A DNA stretch of 64,000 nt from Fragum whitleyi (Eukaryota > Mollusca > Bivalvia > Cardiida > Cardiidae), in assembly GCA_948146395.1 (NCBI GenBank), contig OX411547.1, positions 30,980,614 through 31,044,613 of the forward strand, in the 5' to 3' direction. This document shows positions 55,588 to 64,000 of the stretch, piece after piece. A program made the translations under genes and the position numbers. Position 1 is the stretch's first letter. Every line of letters begins with the position of its first letter. The notes under the pieces were generated by a model. That model ran no database searches. It was not told the origin of the DNA and worked only from the letters and a program-made list of their open reading frames with translations.

Positions 55588-55982
55588 ATGCATTAAAACA
55601 CAATTATAATGCTGAAATTAGTTTCATTACCTTTTTATGGATGAAAATAATACAATTACATTTTTTATGTAAAATAGATAAATAAGTAATGATATTGACT
55701 TTTTTTACTCTTTTGGGAGAAGTTCATAGAAAACGAAATGCATCATTTAGCAACTGAGTTATATGACATCCAAAGCATCAATGTTCCCTCAAAAGATGAC
55801 ACGTGACATCATAAATGGGCTGAGCTATCTATGTTTACAGTGAAACACATGACATATGAATTTTATTTCGAAAAAAGTGCTATGTAATTCTTTTTATTTC
55901 ATATATGCATTGTAAGCCATCGTGTTATAATGTAGGATTACTAGGTAGTTGGTGAACAGAATAACATTTGAATTATTTTCAG

Positions 55983-56194
55983 GTCAAAGACACAGAACCA
56001 GGACCATTTTGACTGAGCCACAGGGCAAAGGCATGCGATGTTTACACCTCAGCGAGACTCAGATCTGCGACCCTCAGCCCTGTTATAGCTGGAATATGAC
56101 TGTAGGCACTTGTCAGCTTCTCAACCCAAACTCATTCCCTCCCTGTGGACTTGGTATAGCCATGAGAACACTGGCCTGTGTCAATAAACATGGG
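55983..56194 (+). CDS. THSD7A: THSD7-like gene, exon 7 (TSP1 repeats 7-8)
   Basis: Acceptor AATTATTTTCAG, donor GGG|GTAAGT; 212 bp, phase 1 to phase 0. GQRHRTRTILTEPQGKGMRC and ETQICDPQPC close repeat 7 (R-x-R-x-I…G..C, C…PC pattern). YSWNMTVGTCQLLNP and CGLGIAMRTLACVNKHG open repeat 8, where the usual W..C is MTVGTC, one tryptophan short. About 85 bp of this exon's 3' part is copied, degraded, in the next intron (56209-56295). Confidence 0.9.
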
Positions 56195-56208
56195 GTAAGT
56201 TAGAGTCA

Positions 56209-56295
56209 AGTGCACTTCTCAGCTCCTCAACCCAAACTCTGTGGACTTGTAATAGCTATAAGAACACTGGCATGTGCCAATAAGCATGAGGTACA
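56209..56295 (+). pseudogene. Partial tandem copy of exon 7
   Basis: CTCAGCTCCTCAACCCAAAC, TGTGGACTTGTAATAGCTAT and AAGAACACTGGCATGTGCCA repeat the 3' part of exon 7 and its donor (GAGGTACAAA). A deletion of about ten bases in the middle and a changed TAA make it untranslatable in the normal frame. Confidence 0.85.
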
Positions 56296-56765
56296 AATAT
56301 ACAAACATTTCCTTGTATTCAAACTACAGGAAAACACCAAAAGGTTGCTTTTCTTTCTTAATTATCTAATTTAAGAAATAACTTTTGTTTCATTCTAGCT
56401 TGCAGCATGTTGTAAAGTTGATTTGATTGTTTAACTACTGAAATATATTGGTTTTCATTTTCTGATTATCTGTCTGTCCATCTGTTCTAATGTCACCAGT
56501 GTGGACATACATAAGTTGGTACATTTGTTGATACATAAACATAGACATGTCTTACATTTATGGACAGGTTTTGATGAATGATTCTCATAAAGTTCCCAGT
56601 TACCTCAACTAATTGTATTGTCAGGTTTTGTGATATTCTGTCACACAGTTTACATGACAGGGTTTACTATTACTCTTGTATATATAGTGTTTGGGTACAT
56701 AAACTTTTAGTAATTGGGTGACAAGTTCACTCTTGTAACCTTTAATTTGAATATCTCTTATACAG
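56296..56765. other. Intron 7 sequence
   Basis: No recognised feature. Confidence 0.3.
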
Positions 56766-56964
56766 ATCCGAGTTGCTGACTCTAAATGTGAAGAACTTGG
56801 TGAGAGACCAAATCCCAGACAAGACTGTGACATTCCATGTCCTGATGACTGTATACTGTCAGAATGGACGTCCTGGTCCCCGTGTCCAAACTTGTGTCAA
56901 GAGGGACGCAGTAAGGCAGCTCAAAGACATAGACACAGAGCCATTCTAGCACAGGCTGGCCCAA
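56766..56964 (+). CDS. THSD7A: THSD7-like gene, exon 8 (TSP1 repeats 8-9)
   Basis: Acceptor ATCTCTTATACAG, donor A|GTAGGA; 199 bp, phase 0 to phase 1. IRVADSKCEELGERPNPRQD followed by CDIPCP closes repeat 8; DDCILSEWTSWSPCPNLCQE opens repeat 9 with the two tryptophans of a classic TSP1 (WTSW). RSKAAQRHRHRAILAQAGP resembles the KQIRARSILAYAG-like segment of vertebrate THSD7A. The pattern C-D-x-P-C-P-x-D-C is the family's repeat junction. Confidence 0.92.
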
Positions 56965-57160
56965 GTAGGACTTTTATGAAAACTTCTACTTTCGATAAAA
57001 GGGTTCTATCTTGAATATGAATTTATCATTGAAACATGAGTAAATAATTGAATTTGAAACTATTGAAATTAGAAAAAGAAATACTGATTCTAATAGGGGG
57101 AACATTTACACCAATTTATATTTATGAGAAAGTTTAAAATTTCATACATTGAAGAAGAAC
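56965..57160. other. Intron 8 sequence
   Basis: Nothing specific seen. Confidence 0.3.
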
Positions 57161-57291
57161 AGCCCTGTGTTTAGGATGACAAAATGGTTAAAACTGTTTG
57201 CAAATTAAACCTCCCTTTTCATGTGCTTGCAACCAAAGGGGGATTTTATTGAAATAGTTTGCACCATTATGCCATCCTGAATGTAGGGCAG
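57161..57291. repeat. Palindromic MITE, copy 2
   Basis: AGCCCTGTGTTTAGGATGAC / GCCATCCTGAATGTAGGGC outer arms and AACTGTTTGCAAATTAAA / ATTGAAATAGTTTGCA inner arms; the loop has CTCCCTTTTCATGTGCTTGC facing AACCAAAGGGGG. Related to 33699-33832. Confidence 0.82.
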
Positions 57292-57399
57292 AGTTACAGC
57301 TCTTTTGAGAGATCAAAAATCATGAAATGTTAAAATTTGATTTGTTCTCCATCAAGTACCGGTAGTATTTTCTTGGTACTCCTTTGAATCTTCTGAAGT

Positions 57400-57610
57400 G
57401 GCATATGGCTTATGTGACCAATATGGTCGACAATAATATAATTAATAACAAAATTGAATCAATCTTCAATACTGCTAAAATATGACCAATTATATTTTCA
57501 ATTCCATATTTTGACAATATTATTGATTATTTATGGGCAATTTAGAAACCTGATCAAAAATTGATTTAATATATAATCAATATCATCAATTGTGGAAGGG
57601 CCACTTAATC
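57400..57610. other. AT-rich ATTGAT-rich stretch
   Basis: Runs of TTGATTATTTATGG and ATTGATTTAATATATAATCA resemble 48150-48235 (CAATTGATTTGACAATAATA). Possibly one dispersed repeat; the sequence is too simple to be sure. Confidence 0.35.
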
Positions 57611-57706
57611 AAGACAAGTCCAATGAATACCTACATCATAGAATTTATACAGAGGTACAGATAAGAGGGGGTAAAGCCAGTCTAAAATCTTTATTTTTCA
57701 ATTGAA

Positions 57707-57776
57707 TCCTATGTTGTGGGTACTCATTTGAATCGTCTTGACAAGACAATTCTAATGAGTACCAACAACATAGGAT
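57707..57776. repeat. Foldback hairpin, GGTACTCATTTGAAT type
   Basis: ATCCTATGTTGTGGGTACTC then ATTTGAATCGTCTT pairs with AAGACAATTCTAATGAGTAC then CAACAACATAGGAT. Stem about 32 bp. Relative of 13561-13605. It lies 80 bp before exon 9. Confidence 0.87.
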
Positions 57777-57855
57777 TTGTGCAATAATTTATGAAATACT
57801 TTTATCTAAAATCCAAATACCCCCTTCTATCTGTAACTCTGTTCTAATTACACAG

Positions 57856-58060
57856 GAGGTAAGCAATGTCCAATGAGTCGCTACTTGACAGAAGTACAGC
57901 ATTGTCCCACCACAATAGAGTGTGCCATCTATGTTTGGCAGACGGGAGACTGGCGGCCATGTCGTGTAAACTCCATCGAAAGTTTGTGCGGTGTTGGTAC
58001 ACAGACAAGAGATGTGGGCTGTTATAGTTACCCTGCTGGACACCCTGTTCCTGATCAAAG
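57856..58060 (+). CDS. THSD7A: THSD7-like gene, exon 9 (TSP1 repeats 9-10)
   Basis: Acceptor TCTAATTACACAG, donor AG|GTGAGA; 205 bp, phase 1 to phase 2. RGKQCPMSRYLTEVQHCPTT closes repeat 9 and YVWQTGDWRPCRVNSIESLC with GVGTQTRDVGCYSYPAGHPV opens repeat 10, again the YxWxTGxW type seen in the first repeat. The open phase 2 end shows that the gene goes on; I could not recognise the next exon between 58061 and 64000. Confidence 0.92.
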
Positions 58061-58582
58061 GTGAGAAAAAAACACAATTTAATTGTCAATGGGTGATCAA
58101 AATCTTGAATCATCTGTAGTTTCGAGATTTTGATATCACACAATTGATATTATGCCATTTTTCTTTGAAAATCAGAAAAGAAGTCATATCATTTGAACAC
58201 TGAAGATCAATAGTAGGTTTATATCTTGTCCACAAAAAAATCAATGAGAAATTCTAATCAAAATTTAAGAAATGCCCTAGAAAAAGAAAAAAACAATCAT
58301 ATTATGTCCAGATTCTATTTCATATTTCAAAAAAAAAGTTTGACAAGTTACAGGTTTAACTGAGAATTCATCTTTGAGATAGGACATACTTTTCTTTTGT
58401 GTGACTCAAAAGTTAGAATGTCATTTTTTTTGTCCAGTGCGCATGTGGTGAGTTAGACATACTCAAGTCAAATTCAAGTTGATGTATGCAAGTTAGCCTG
58501 TAATTTGTACACAATTATATTCCTTAATGAGTCAATGTGCCATAATAAGGTAGGATAGTGGTTTGTTTCTGTATAAGATTGA
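58061..58582. other. Intron 9 sequence
   Basis: No recognised feature apart from a small inverted pair near 58100-58130 (CAAAATCTTGAATC / TTTCGAGATTTTG). Confidence 0.3.
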
Positions 58583-59129
58583 TTTTTAGCTCACCTGAGC
58601 ACGAAGTGCTCAAGGTGAGCTATTGTGATGTGCTGCTGTCCGTCGTCCATCGTATGTCGTCAAACTTTACCTTGTGTGCACTCTAGAGGCAACATTTTTG
58701 GCCCAAATGTCTTGAAACTTGGTCAGAATGTTTGTCTCCATCAAATCTCGGTCAAGATCGAAATTGGGTCAGGTGGGGTCAAAAATGGGGTCAAGAGGTG
58801 AAATTTTAGAAAAACCTTGTATGTACTCTAGGGGGCCACATTTTTGGCCCAAATGTCTTGAAACTTGGTCAGAATGTTTGTCTCCATCAAATCTCGATCA
58901 AGTTCAAAATTGGGTCAAGTGGGGTCAAAAATGTGGGCAAGGGGTCAAATTTTAGAAAAAACTTATGTGCACTCAAAAGGCAGCATATTTGACTCAAATT
59001 TAGGTCTTCTTTATGTCATTGACTTTTTTAAAGCCAGTAATGAATTTCAAATAAGTAGTGTTGGCACTTTGCTTCCTTTGTAAACTATATGCATCAGGTG
59101 AGTGCTTTAGGGCCAATGGCCCTCTTGTT
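58583..59129 (+). mobile_element. Pearl/HINE-like element, AGCTCACC head, 'GTGTGCACTCTAGAGGC' core
   Basis: Head hairpin AGCTCACCTGAGCACGAAGT / GCTCAAGGTGAGCT, CCGTCGTCCATCGT microsatellite remnant, about three monomers (TTGAAACTTGGTCAGAATGT, GTTTGTCTCCATCAAATCTC). The tail CATCAGGTGAGTGCTTTAGG ends in hairpin GGGCCAATGGCCC and CTCTTGTT. It has the intact head missing from 11900-13400. Confidence 0.8.
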
Positions 59130-60106
59130 ATTTCATTGAGTGAACAACAAAAGCTATATTTTCACAAGTCACTGAGCCTCAAGTGAAAATAATAAATATT
59201 TGTCATTCACAAATGTTATAACTCGAAAAACATATAATTGTTCTATTTCTTTAATGCAAAAAAAAAAAAGGGAATTTTCTTTAAGCACGTCATTTTGCAT
59301 GTGATTGCTATGCAACTTTCATGATGACGTCACGTATAGAGCTTTGCTTAGATAAAGTCAGGTAGGACTTAAATTGAACAAAAGTAAATTTTGTTTTTAA
59401 AATTTCAATGGTTAGGCAGTGAGTTTATCTAATGATAATCTACCATTTTCTCAATAATCCACTGAAAAAGACAAAGAAAGAATTTTTTATCTTAACTTCA
59501 AAATCAAGGTCACTTTTTTGTCTGGAGCATAACTTTAAAATATGAATGGATTTCAATATTGCTAGAGATGTTCCTCTAAAAATGTAGAAGTACCATTTGA
59601 ATAAGTTGATGCTCTAGGTCAAAGGTCAAGGTTCATTTTTTTTATATGGCCAACAATTCTAGTTATACTGTGTACATGATTTAAACAATCATAGGAAAGT
59701 CTTTTTAGCTAGGCTATGACATGAACATAGTAAGTAGAGCAAGATGAAACTCTAATGGCAATGATATTTTGAGGAATTGTTAAAATTCGAAGAAAGCATA
59801 GCATAACAGTGGCATGAACAAAAATTTTGATGGTGTCGGATAAATTTATCCAAATTGATGTTACCATCCATAAATATATCCCAGTGTTGAAGTATTTTGT
59901 GTGGATGTTTCCTGTAGATGTATAATGCAGACAGATTTGATTAAGTCTTGTCATCATCTATTGTAGTTCTTGTCCACTTTGTGGATGTACTTGGCTGTGT
60001 TAATGTCTGGAATTTAACATTGACAATAACTGGTGCTGTCACTACATCTTTATCCTAGTGTAGTATTGCAAAATTGTCTTGGTTTGTCTGAAAGTGCATT
60101 TCACTT
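59130..60106. other. Non-coding; second copy of the 47980 repeat
   Basis: 59280-59465 repeats GTCATTTTGCATGTGATTGC and ATGATAATCTACC seen at 47980-48110, with an extra CpG-containing segment (ATGACGTCACG). 59500-59660 has AGGTCAAAGGTCAAGGTTCA, a direct pair of AGGTCA boxes. No gene. Confidence 0.5.
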
Positions 60107-60350
60107 ATTAGTCCCCCACCAGTTACCGGTTGGGGGACTATAGGTTTGCTCGATTCCGTCTGTCCGTCTGTCTGTCTGTCTGTCTGTCCGTCCGTCCGTC
60201 TGTCCGTCACACTTTTGTCCGGGCTATATCTTCTAAACCATATGTGCTAGCAACTTCAAACTTGGTACACTTATAGATCTCATTGAGGAGAAGTGTCATG
60301 TTTAAGAACCGTTACTCTGCCACGCCCACTTTTTATTGAAGACAGTTTAC
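60107..60350 (+). mobile_element. Pearl/HINE-like element, TAGTCCCCCACC head type, 5' part
   Basis: Head hairpin TAGTCCCCCACCAGTTACCG / GTTGGGGGACTA, microsatellite of CTGT/CCGT units (60148-60208), then one monomer (TGCTAGCAACTTCAAACTTG, TAGATCTCATTGAGGAGAAG, CTCTGCCACGCCCACTTTTT). The same monomer resumes at 62290 after an unrelated 1.9-kb segment. Confidence 0.75.
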
Positions 60351-62262
60351 CTGTCTTTCAATATAGGGATCGTCGCCATCGGATTTTGATAACAAACCTA
60401 CATGTGTCATTACGCTCAAAAAAGTAGACCCATTCATAAAAATAAACGCGGCAAAAATAATCAATAGTGTAGCAATATACCGTAAAATTTTGGTGCTGAC
60501 CTAAATTCTTGCCGGGACCTCAGGGGAGTGAACACGTGATCTATGCAGAAGTTGCCTGCAGAAACGTGTTTTACATTCGTAAGTGGTGCTGTTTTAGGGC
60601 GTTTTCGGCTGCAATCTTTTGCATTTGCTCCAAATTTTCAATTGCATCCTACAACTGTTTTTATGCATAGCAATGGCAAACTATTTTCAGTTCCCCATTT
60701 TAGACTCCCTATTTCTCGTAAAATTGTGTGTTTGTGTGTCCTTAAGGTTGCTTTATTTATCCGTCTCCCGGGCCTGTCGTAGTGTAAATGGATAAAAACT
60801 AAAATAGCACAAGGCTATTTGAATAAACTCGTAAACCCTTGAAATTTCCTAGGTTTGAATTTTTACTTGGATTTACGGAGAAAATTTCGATGGCTTATCA
60901 AATTACTTTATTATTAGGCTTGTTTTGTCTATCCATATTGTACAGCATTCGGAACATCACTCGGTCATTTCCGTAAACGGCAACAGATCGTGATCGTGAT
61001 GTTCAATCGGCAATCATCGGGCGATCTCCGAAGTCTCAGATCTATCTAAATGTAGGTTACGGAATCGGCCGAGTTGTGACGAATGCGTTAGATTGGCCGA
61101 GTGGTGTTCTGAATGGCCTATACAGTAGTACCACGCATGCGCGACCCTGGTTTTGAGTTTCCGCTTTTGTTTTCGACAATTTTCTGACAATAACAAAAAC
61201 TGTTTTGGAAACTGGAATGGATTTATTTGTAACATTCTGGAGTGGACTTTGAAAGAATTCTACTCATGGTGATAAATGCTGTAGCTCGGGATTTCATTTA
61301 ACGATCTGTCATTTTGGCAGTTTTGTCAAAATTGATAGTTCACCGGATAGTTCAATCCGAATCTAGATCTAGAAAAGCAGTCCCGTGGAACAGGCCTGAA
61401 AGGTTGGTTGTCTTAACAGGTTTATTTATTATTTTGTAGTAAAAATAATTTTCTACTTAGTAAGACCATATGCAAGGAAAATAACCTGAAATTGAGATCG
61501 AAATATCTCAATGGAAAAATAGAAATAGAATGTTTCACTCCTTGAAGAAACTTAAACGGTATTCATAAAAAAAAGCTACAGCTATTGTACGGGAAAATAC
61601 TTCTTGGTATTGATTTTGACTAGTAAAAGTATAAGAATATTGGTATTACTTTCATTGCTTCTTCTATGTGGAGATAATTAGTCAAATCCTGGATCAGATA
61701 ATAAATGTAAAAGAAATTTGAACAAATTTCCAATTCAGGGCAATATTCACCATGGCAATGAAATGTTCAGCTCTTCATCAAGGGGTAAGCAATGTGTGTC
61801 ATGTGGATTAACATTTTATTTAAGATTTTTACACATCCACTTAATAAGTTTGACTGGAAAAAAATCGGATTTGGATCATATTGGATTGCTGGGGATAATC
61901 TATACAATTTTATAAAACAGGGTTGCAATAATTCATATGAGTTTTTAGAATACAGGAATTGCCACCATATTTCTGTTGGTTAAATGAATATTTTTCATTA
62001 AGGATATTGAAAACTTACACTTAGGGATGAATAGCGATTATGAAGGCAGTTACCCTCTTGTTAAGCTTGAATTGGCTAAAGGGATAGGTTTATCTGGAAG
62101 TGATGAGTCTTCAAAGTAAAGCAAATTCATTTGTTTGGAAGGTTTCCATATGTAACCATCAATGATTGTTTTAAATTTTTGATTCCCACTATAGAGATTT
62201 TCTCAAAACGCCACAATTTTCATTCCAATTGTTAATATTCAGTCCTGTCTTCAATTCGGGCC
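60351..62262. other. 1.9-kb segment interrupting the tandem element
   Basis: Starts with ATTGAAGACAGTTTACCTGT and ends near CTGTCTTCAATTCGGGCC, so short inverted ends (TTGAAGACAG) may bound it. The part 60900-61160 is clearly richer in CpG than its surroundings. Open frames at 60543-60782 and 61014-61235 (minus) show no domain. It could be an inserted element or ordinary intron sequence between two element copies. Confidence 0.4.
61125..61145. promoter_or_regulatory. NRF1-like GCATGCGC site in CpG-rich patch
   Basis: ACGCATGCGCGACC matches the core of the NRF1 palindrome (GCGCATGCGC) and sits in the CpG-richest part of the window's right end. It suggests, but does not show, a promoter. Confidence 0.25.
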
Positions 62263-63320
62263 TTTCAGGCCTTTGATTGAGTAATTGTCCTTTGTTGTTT
62301 TTGCCCTTACATTCTTGTCCAGAACATATCCCCTAAATTATGTGTGCTAGCAATTTCAAACTTTGTACACTTATAGATCTCATTGAGGAGAAGTGTCATG
62401 TTCAAGATCCATAACTCTGCCACACCCACTTTTTGAGTTATTGCCCTTTGTTGTTTTTAGCCTTACATTTTTGTCCGAATCATATCTCCTAAACCATAAG
62501 TGCTAGTAACTTCAAACTTTGTACACTGATAGATCTTATCGAGGACAAGTGTCTTGTACAAAAACTGTTACTCTGCCATGTCCACTTTATGAGATATTGC
62601 CCTTTGTTCTTTTCAGTCTTACATTCTTGTCCGGATCATATCTCCTAAACTATAAGTGCTAGCAACTTTAAACTTTGTACAAGTGTAGATCTCATTGAGG
62701 ACAAGTGTCATGTACATGAACTGTTACTCTGCCACACCCACTTTTTGAGTTATTGCCCTTTGTTGTTTTTACATTTACATTTTTGTCTGGAACATATCTT
62801 CTAACACATAAGTGCTAGAAACTTCAAACTTGCTACACTTATAGATATCATTGAGGACAAGTGTCATGTACAAGAACTGTCACTCTGCCATGTCCACTTT
62901 TTGAGTTATTGCCCTTTGTTGTTTCTATCCTTACATTTTTGTCCCGTACTTATCTCCTAAACTATAAGCCCTAGCAACTTCAAATTTTGTACACTTGTAG
63001 ATCTCATTGAGAAGAAGTGTAATGCACAAGAACTGTTACTCTGCCACATCCACTTTTTTAGTTATTGTCCGTTGTTATTTTTTATCTTGACATTTTTGTC
63101 CGGACCTTATCTCCTGAGCCATCAGTGCTAGCAACTTCAAACTTGGTACACTTATAGATCTCATTGAGGACAAGTGGCATGTACAAGAATCATTCTTCTC
63201 CGCCCACTTTTGGAGTTTTTGCCATTGGTTGTTTTTACTCTTATATTTTTGTTTGGGACATTTTGTTCAAAACCTAAAGTGCTAGCAACTTCAAATTTTG
63301 TATACAGTTATAGATCTAGT
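62263..63320 (+). repeat. 156-bp tandem array, 7 monomers (core of the TAGTCCCCC-type element)
   Basis: GTGCTAGCAACTTCAAACTT recurs at about 62343, 62500, 62656, 62812, 62968, 63124 and 63279, so the period is 154-158 bp. Each has TAGATCTCATTGAGGACAAG, GTTACTCTGCCACACCCACT and TTGCCCTTTGTTGTTTTT. The expected inverse tail (GGGGGACTA) is not present before the next element starts. Confidence 0.88.
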
Positions 63321-63347
63321 AAGTAGGAGATATATTATAAGAAAGGA

Positions 63348-64000
63348 TTTTTAGCTCACCTGAGCACGAAGTGCTCAAGGGAGCTATTGTGATCGATCGT
63401 TGTCCGGCGTCCGTCTGTCCATCTGTCCGTCTGTCCGTCTGTCCGTCACGGCGTCAACTTTTTCTTTAAACAACATCTCCTCCTAAACTTATGGGTCAAA
63501 ATCAACCAAACTTGGCAGAAATATACCTTGGGTGGTCCCTTATGAAAATTGCTCAAATGGAAAGGATCCGTGCCATATCACGGGAAAAGGGGCCTTAATG
63601 ACAAATTTCTTGTTTTCACTCTAGAAGCCACAAATATGGTCCAATCTTCATGAAACTTGGTCAGAATGTTTGTTAGGTCATGAGGATGAAGTCTATTGAA
63701 AATGGGAAGGATCCGTGCCATTTCACAGAAAAAGCCGCCTTAATGACAATTTTGTCAACAATATCTTTAAACGACATCTCCTCCTAAACTTATGGGTTAA
63801 AATCAACCAAACTTGGCAGAAATATTGCTTGGGTGGTCCCTTATGAAAATTGCTCAAATGGAAAGGATCCGTGTCATATCACGGGAAAAGGGGCCTTAAT
63901 GACAAATTTCTTGTTTTCACTCTAGAATCCACAAATACGGTCCAATCTTCATGAAACTTGGTCAGAATGTTTGTTAGGTCATGAGGATGAAGTCTATTGA
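63348..64000 (+). mobile_element. Pearl/HINE-like element, AGCTCACC head, cut by window end
   Basis: Head hairpin AGCTCACCTGAGCACGAAGT / GCTCAAGGGAGCT, microsatellite GTCCGTCTGTCCATCTGTCC and repeats, then alternating AAACAACATCTCCTCCTAAA and CACTCTAGAAGCCACAAATA monomers. Very close to the element at 28421-31349, which suggests recent activity. Confidence 0.82.

Noticed and set aside
60543..61235. Possible exons in the CpG-richer segment
   Set aside because: No domain, no convincing splice sites in phase, and no homologous segment in the window; reported only as a possible promoter region.

Overview
The window looks like a stretch of a repeat-rich, AT-rich bivalve mollusc genome. It has a multi-exon gene with spliced phases that agree, no operons, tRNA-derived SINEs, a decayed DIRS-type retrotransposon, and many copies of a hairpin-ended repeat with a CCGT/ACGG microsatellite. 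That repeat resembles the 'pearl'/HINE (Helentron-derived) elements known from oysters and other bivalves. I cannot name the species from sequence alone.

The only host gene I can support is a plus-strand orthologue of the THSD7A/THSD7B family: a large secreted or membrane protein made of thrombospondin type-1 (TSP1) repeats. Nine exons are readable: 18034-18232 (5'UTR end, start codon, signal peptide), 46778-46914, 48322-48863, 51863-52123, 53201-53307, 54679-54861, 55983-56194, 56766-56964 and 57856-58060. Every junction has AG/GT borders and compatible phases, giving about 653 codons. The protein does not end in the window, so more exons must lie beyond base 64000 or be unrecognised after 58060. 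Intron 1 is about 28.5 kb and holds most of the mobile DNA.

Layout. 1-3.6 kb: two minisatellites (35 bp and 34 bp units) around a pearl-like element. 4.5-17.9 kb: more pearl-like elements, a TIR MITE, several short perfect hairpins and SINE fragments. 18.0-18.2 kb: THSD7 exon 1. 18.2-25 kb: small repeats, a pearl-like element and a 275-bp direct duplication around a MITE. 25.2-32.6 kb: a minus-strand DIRS-like element (gag, reverse transcriptase, RNase H, tyrosine recombinase) with inverted terminal repeats. It sits inside a ~100-bp tandem array and is interrupted in gag by a pearl-like element that itself holds another in inverse orientation. 37.1-42.6 kb: a higher-order tandem array of ~628/480-bp monomers with a strikingly constant core, into which two SINEs and a 99-bp sequence have jumped, each with target duplications and an intact 'empty' site in a sister monomer. 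43-64 kb: the remaining THSD7 exons separated by more pearl-like elements, palindromic MITEs and a ~770-bp near-perfect palindrome; the last 4 kb is another tandem-core element split by a 1.9-kb CpG-richer segment.

The most interesting material is non-coding. At least four unrelated hairpin 'heads' (AGCTCCACTGG, AGCTCACCTGAGCAC, ATGCCCCCG, TAGTCCCCCACC) share one plan: hairpin head, YCGT microsatellite and tandem core monomers, and for the three head types whose 3' end is in the window, a tail that inverts the head and ends in a hairpin plus CTTGTTT. Cores are swapped between heads. Short (50-76 bp) and long (~770 bp) foldback sequences are also abundant. The DIRS genes are dead (frameshifts, stops, a probable catalytic Arg-to-His change).
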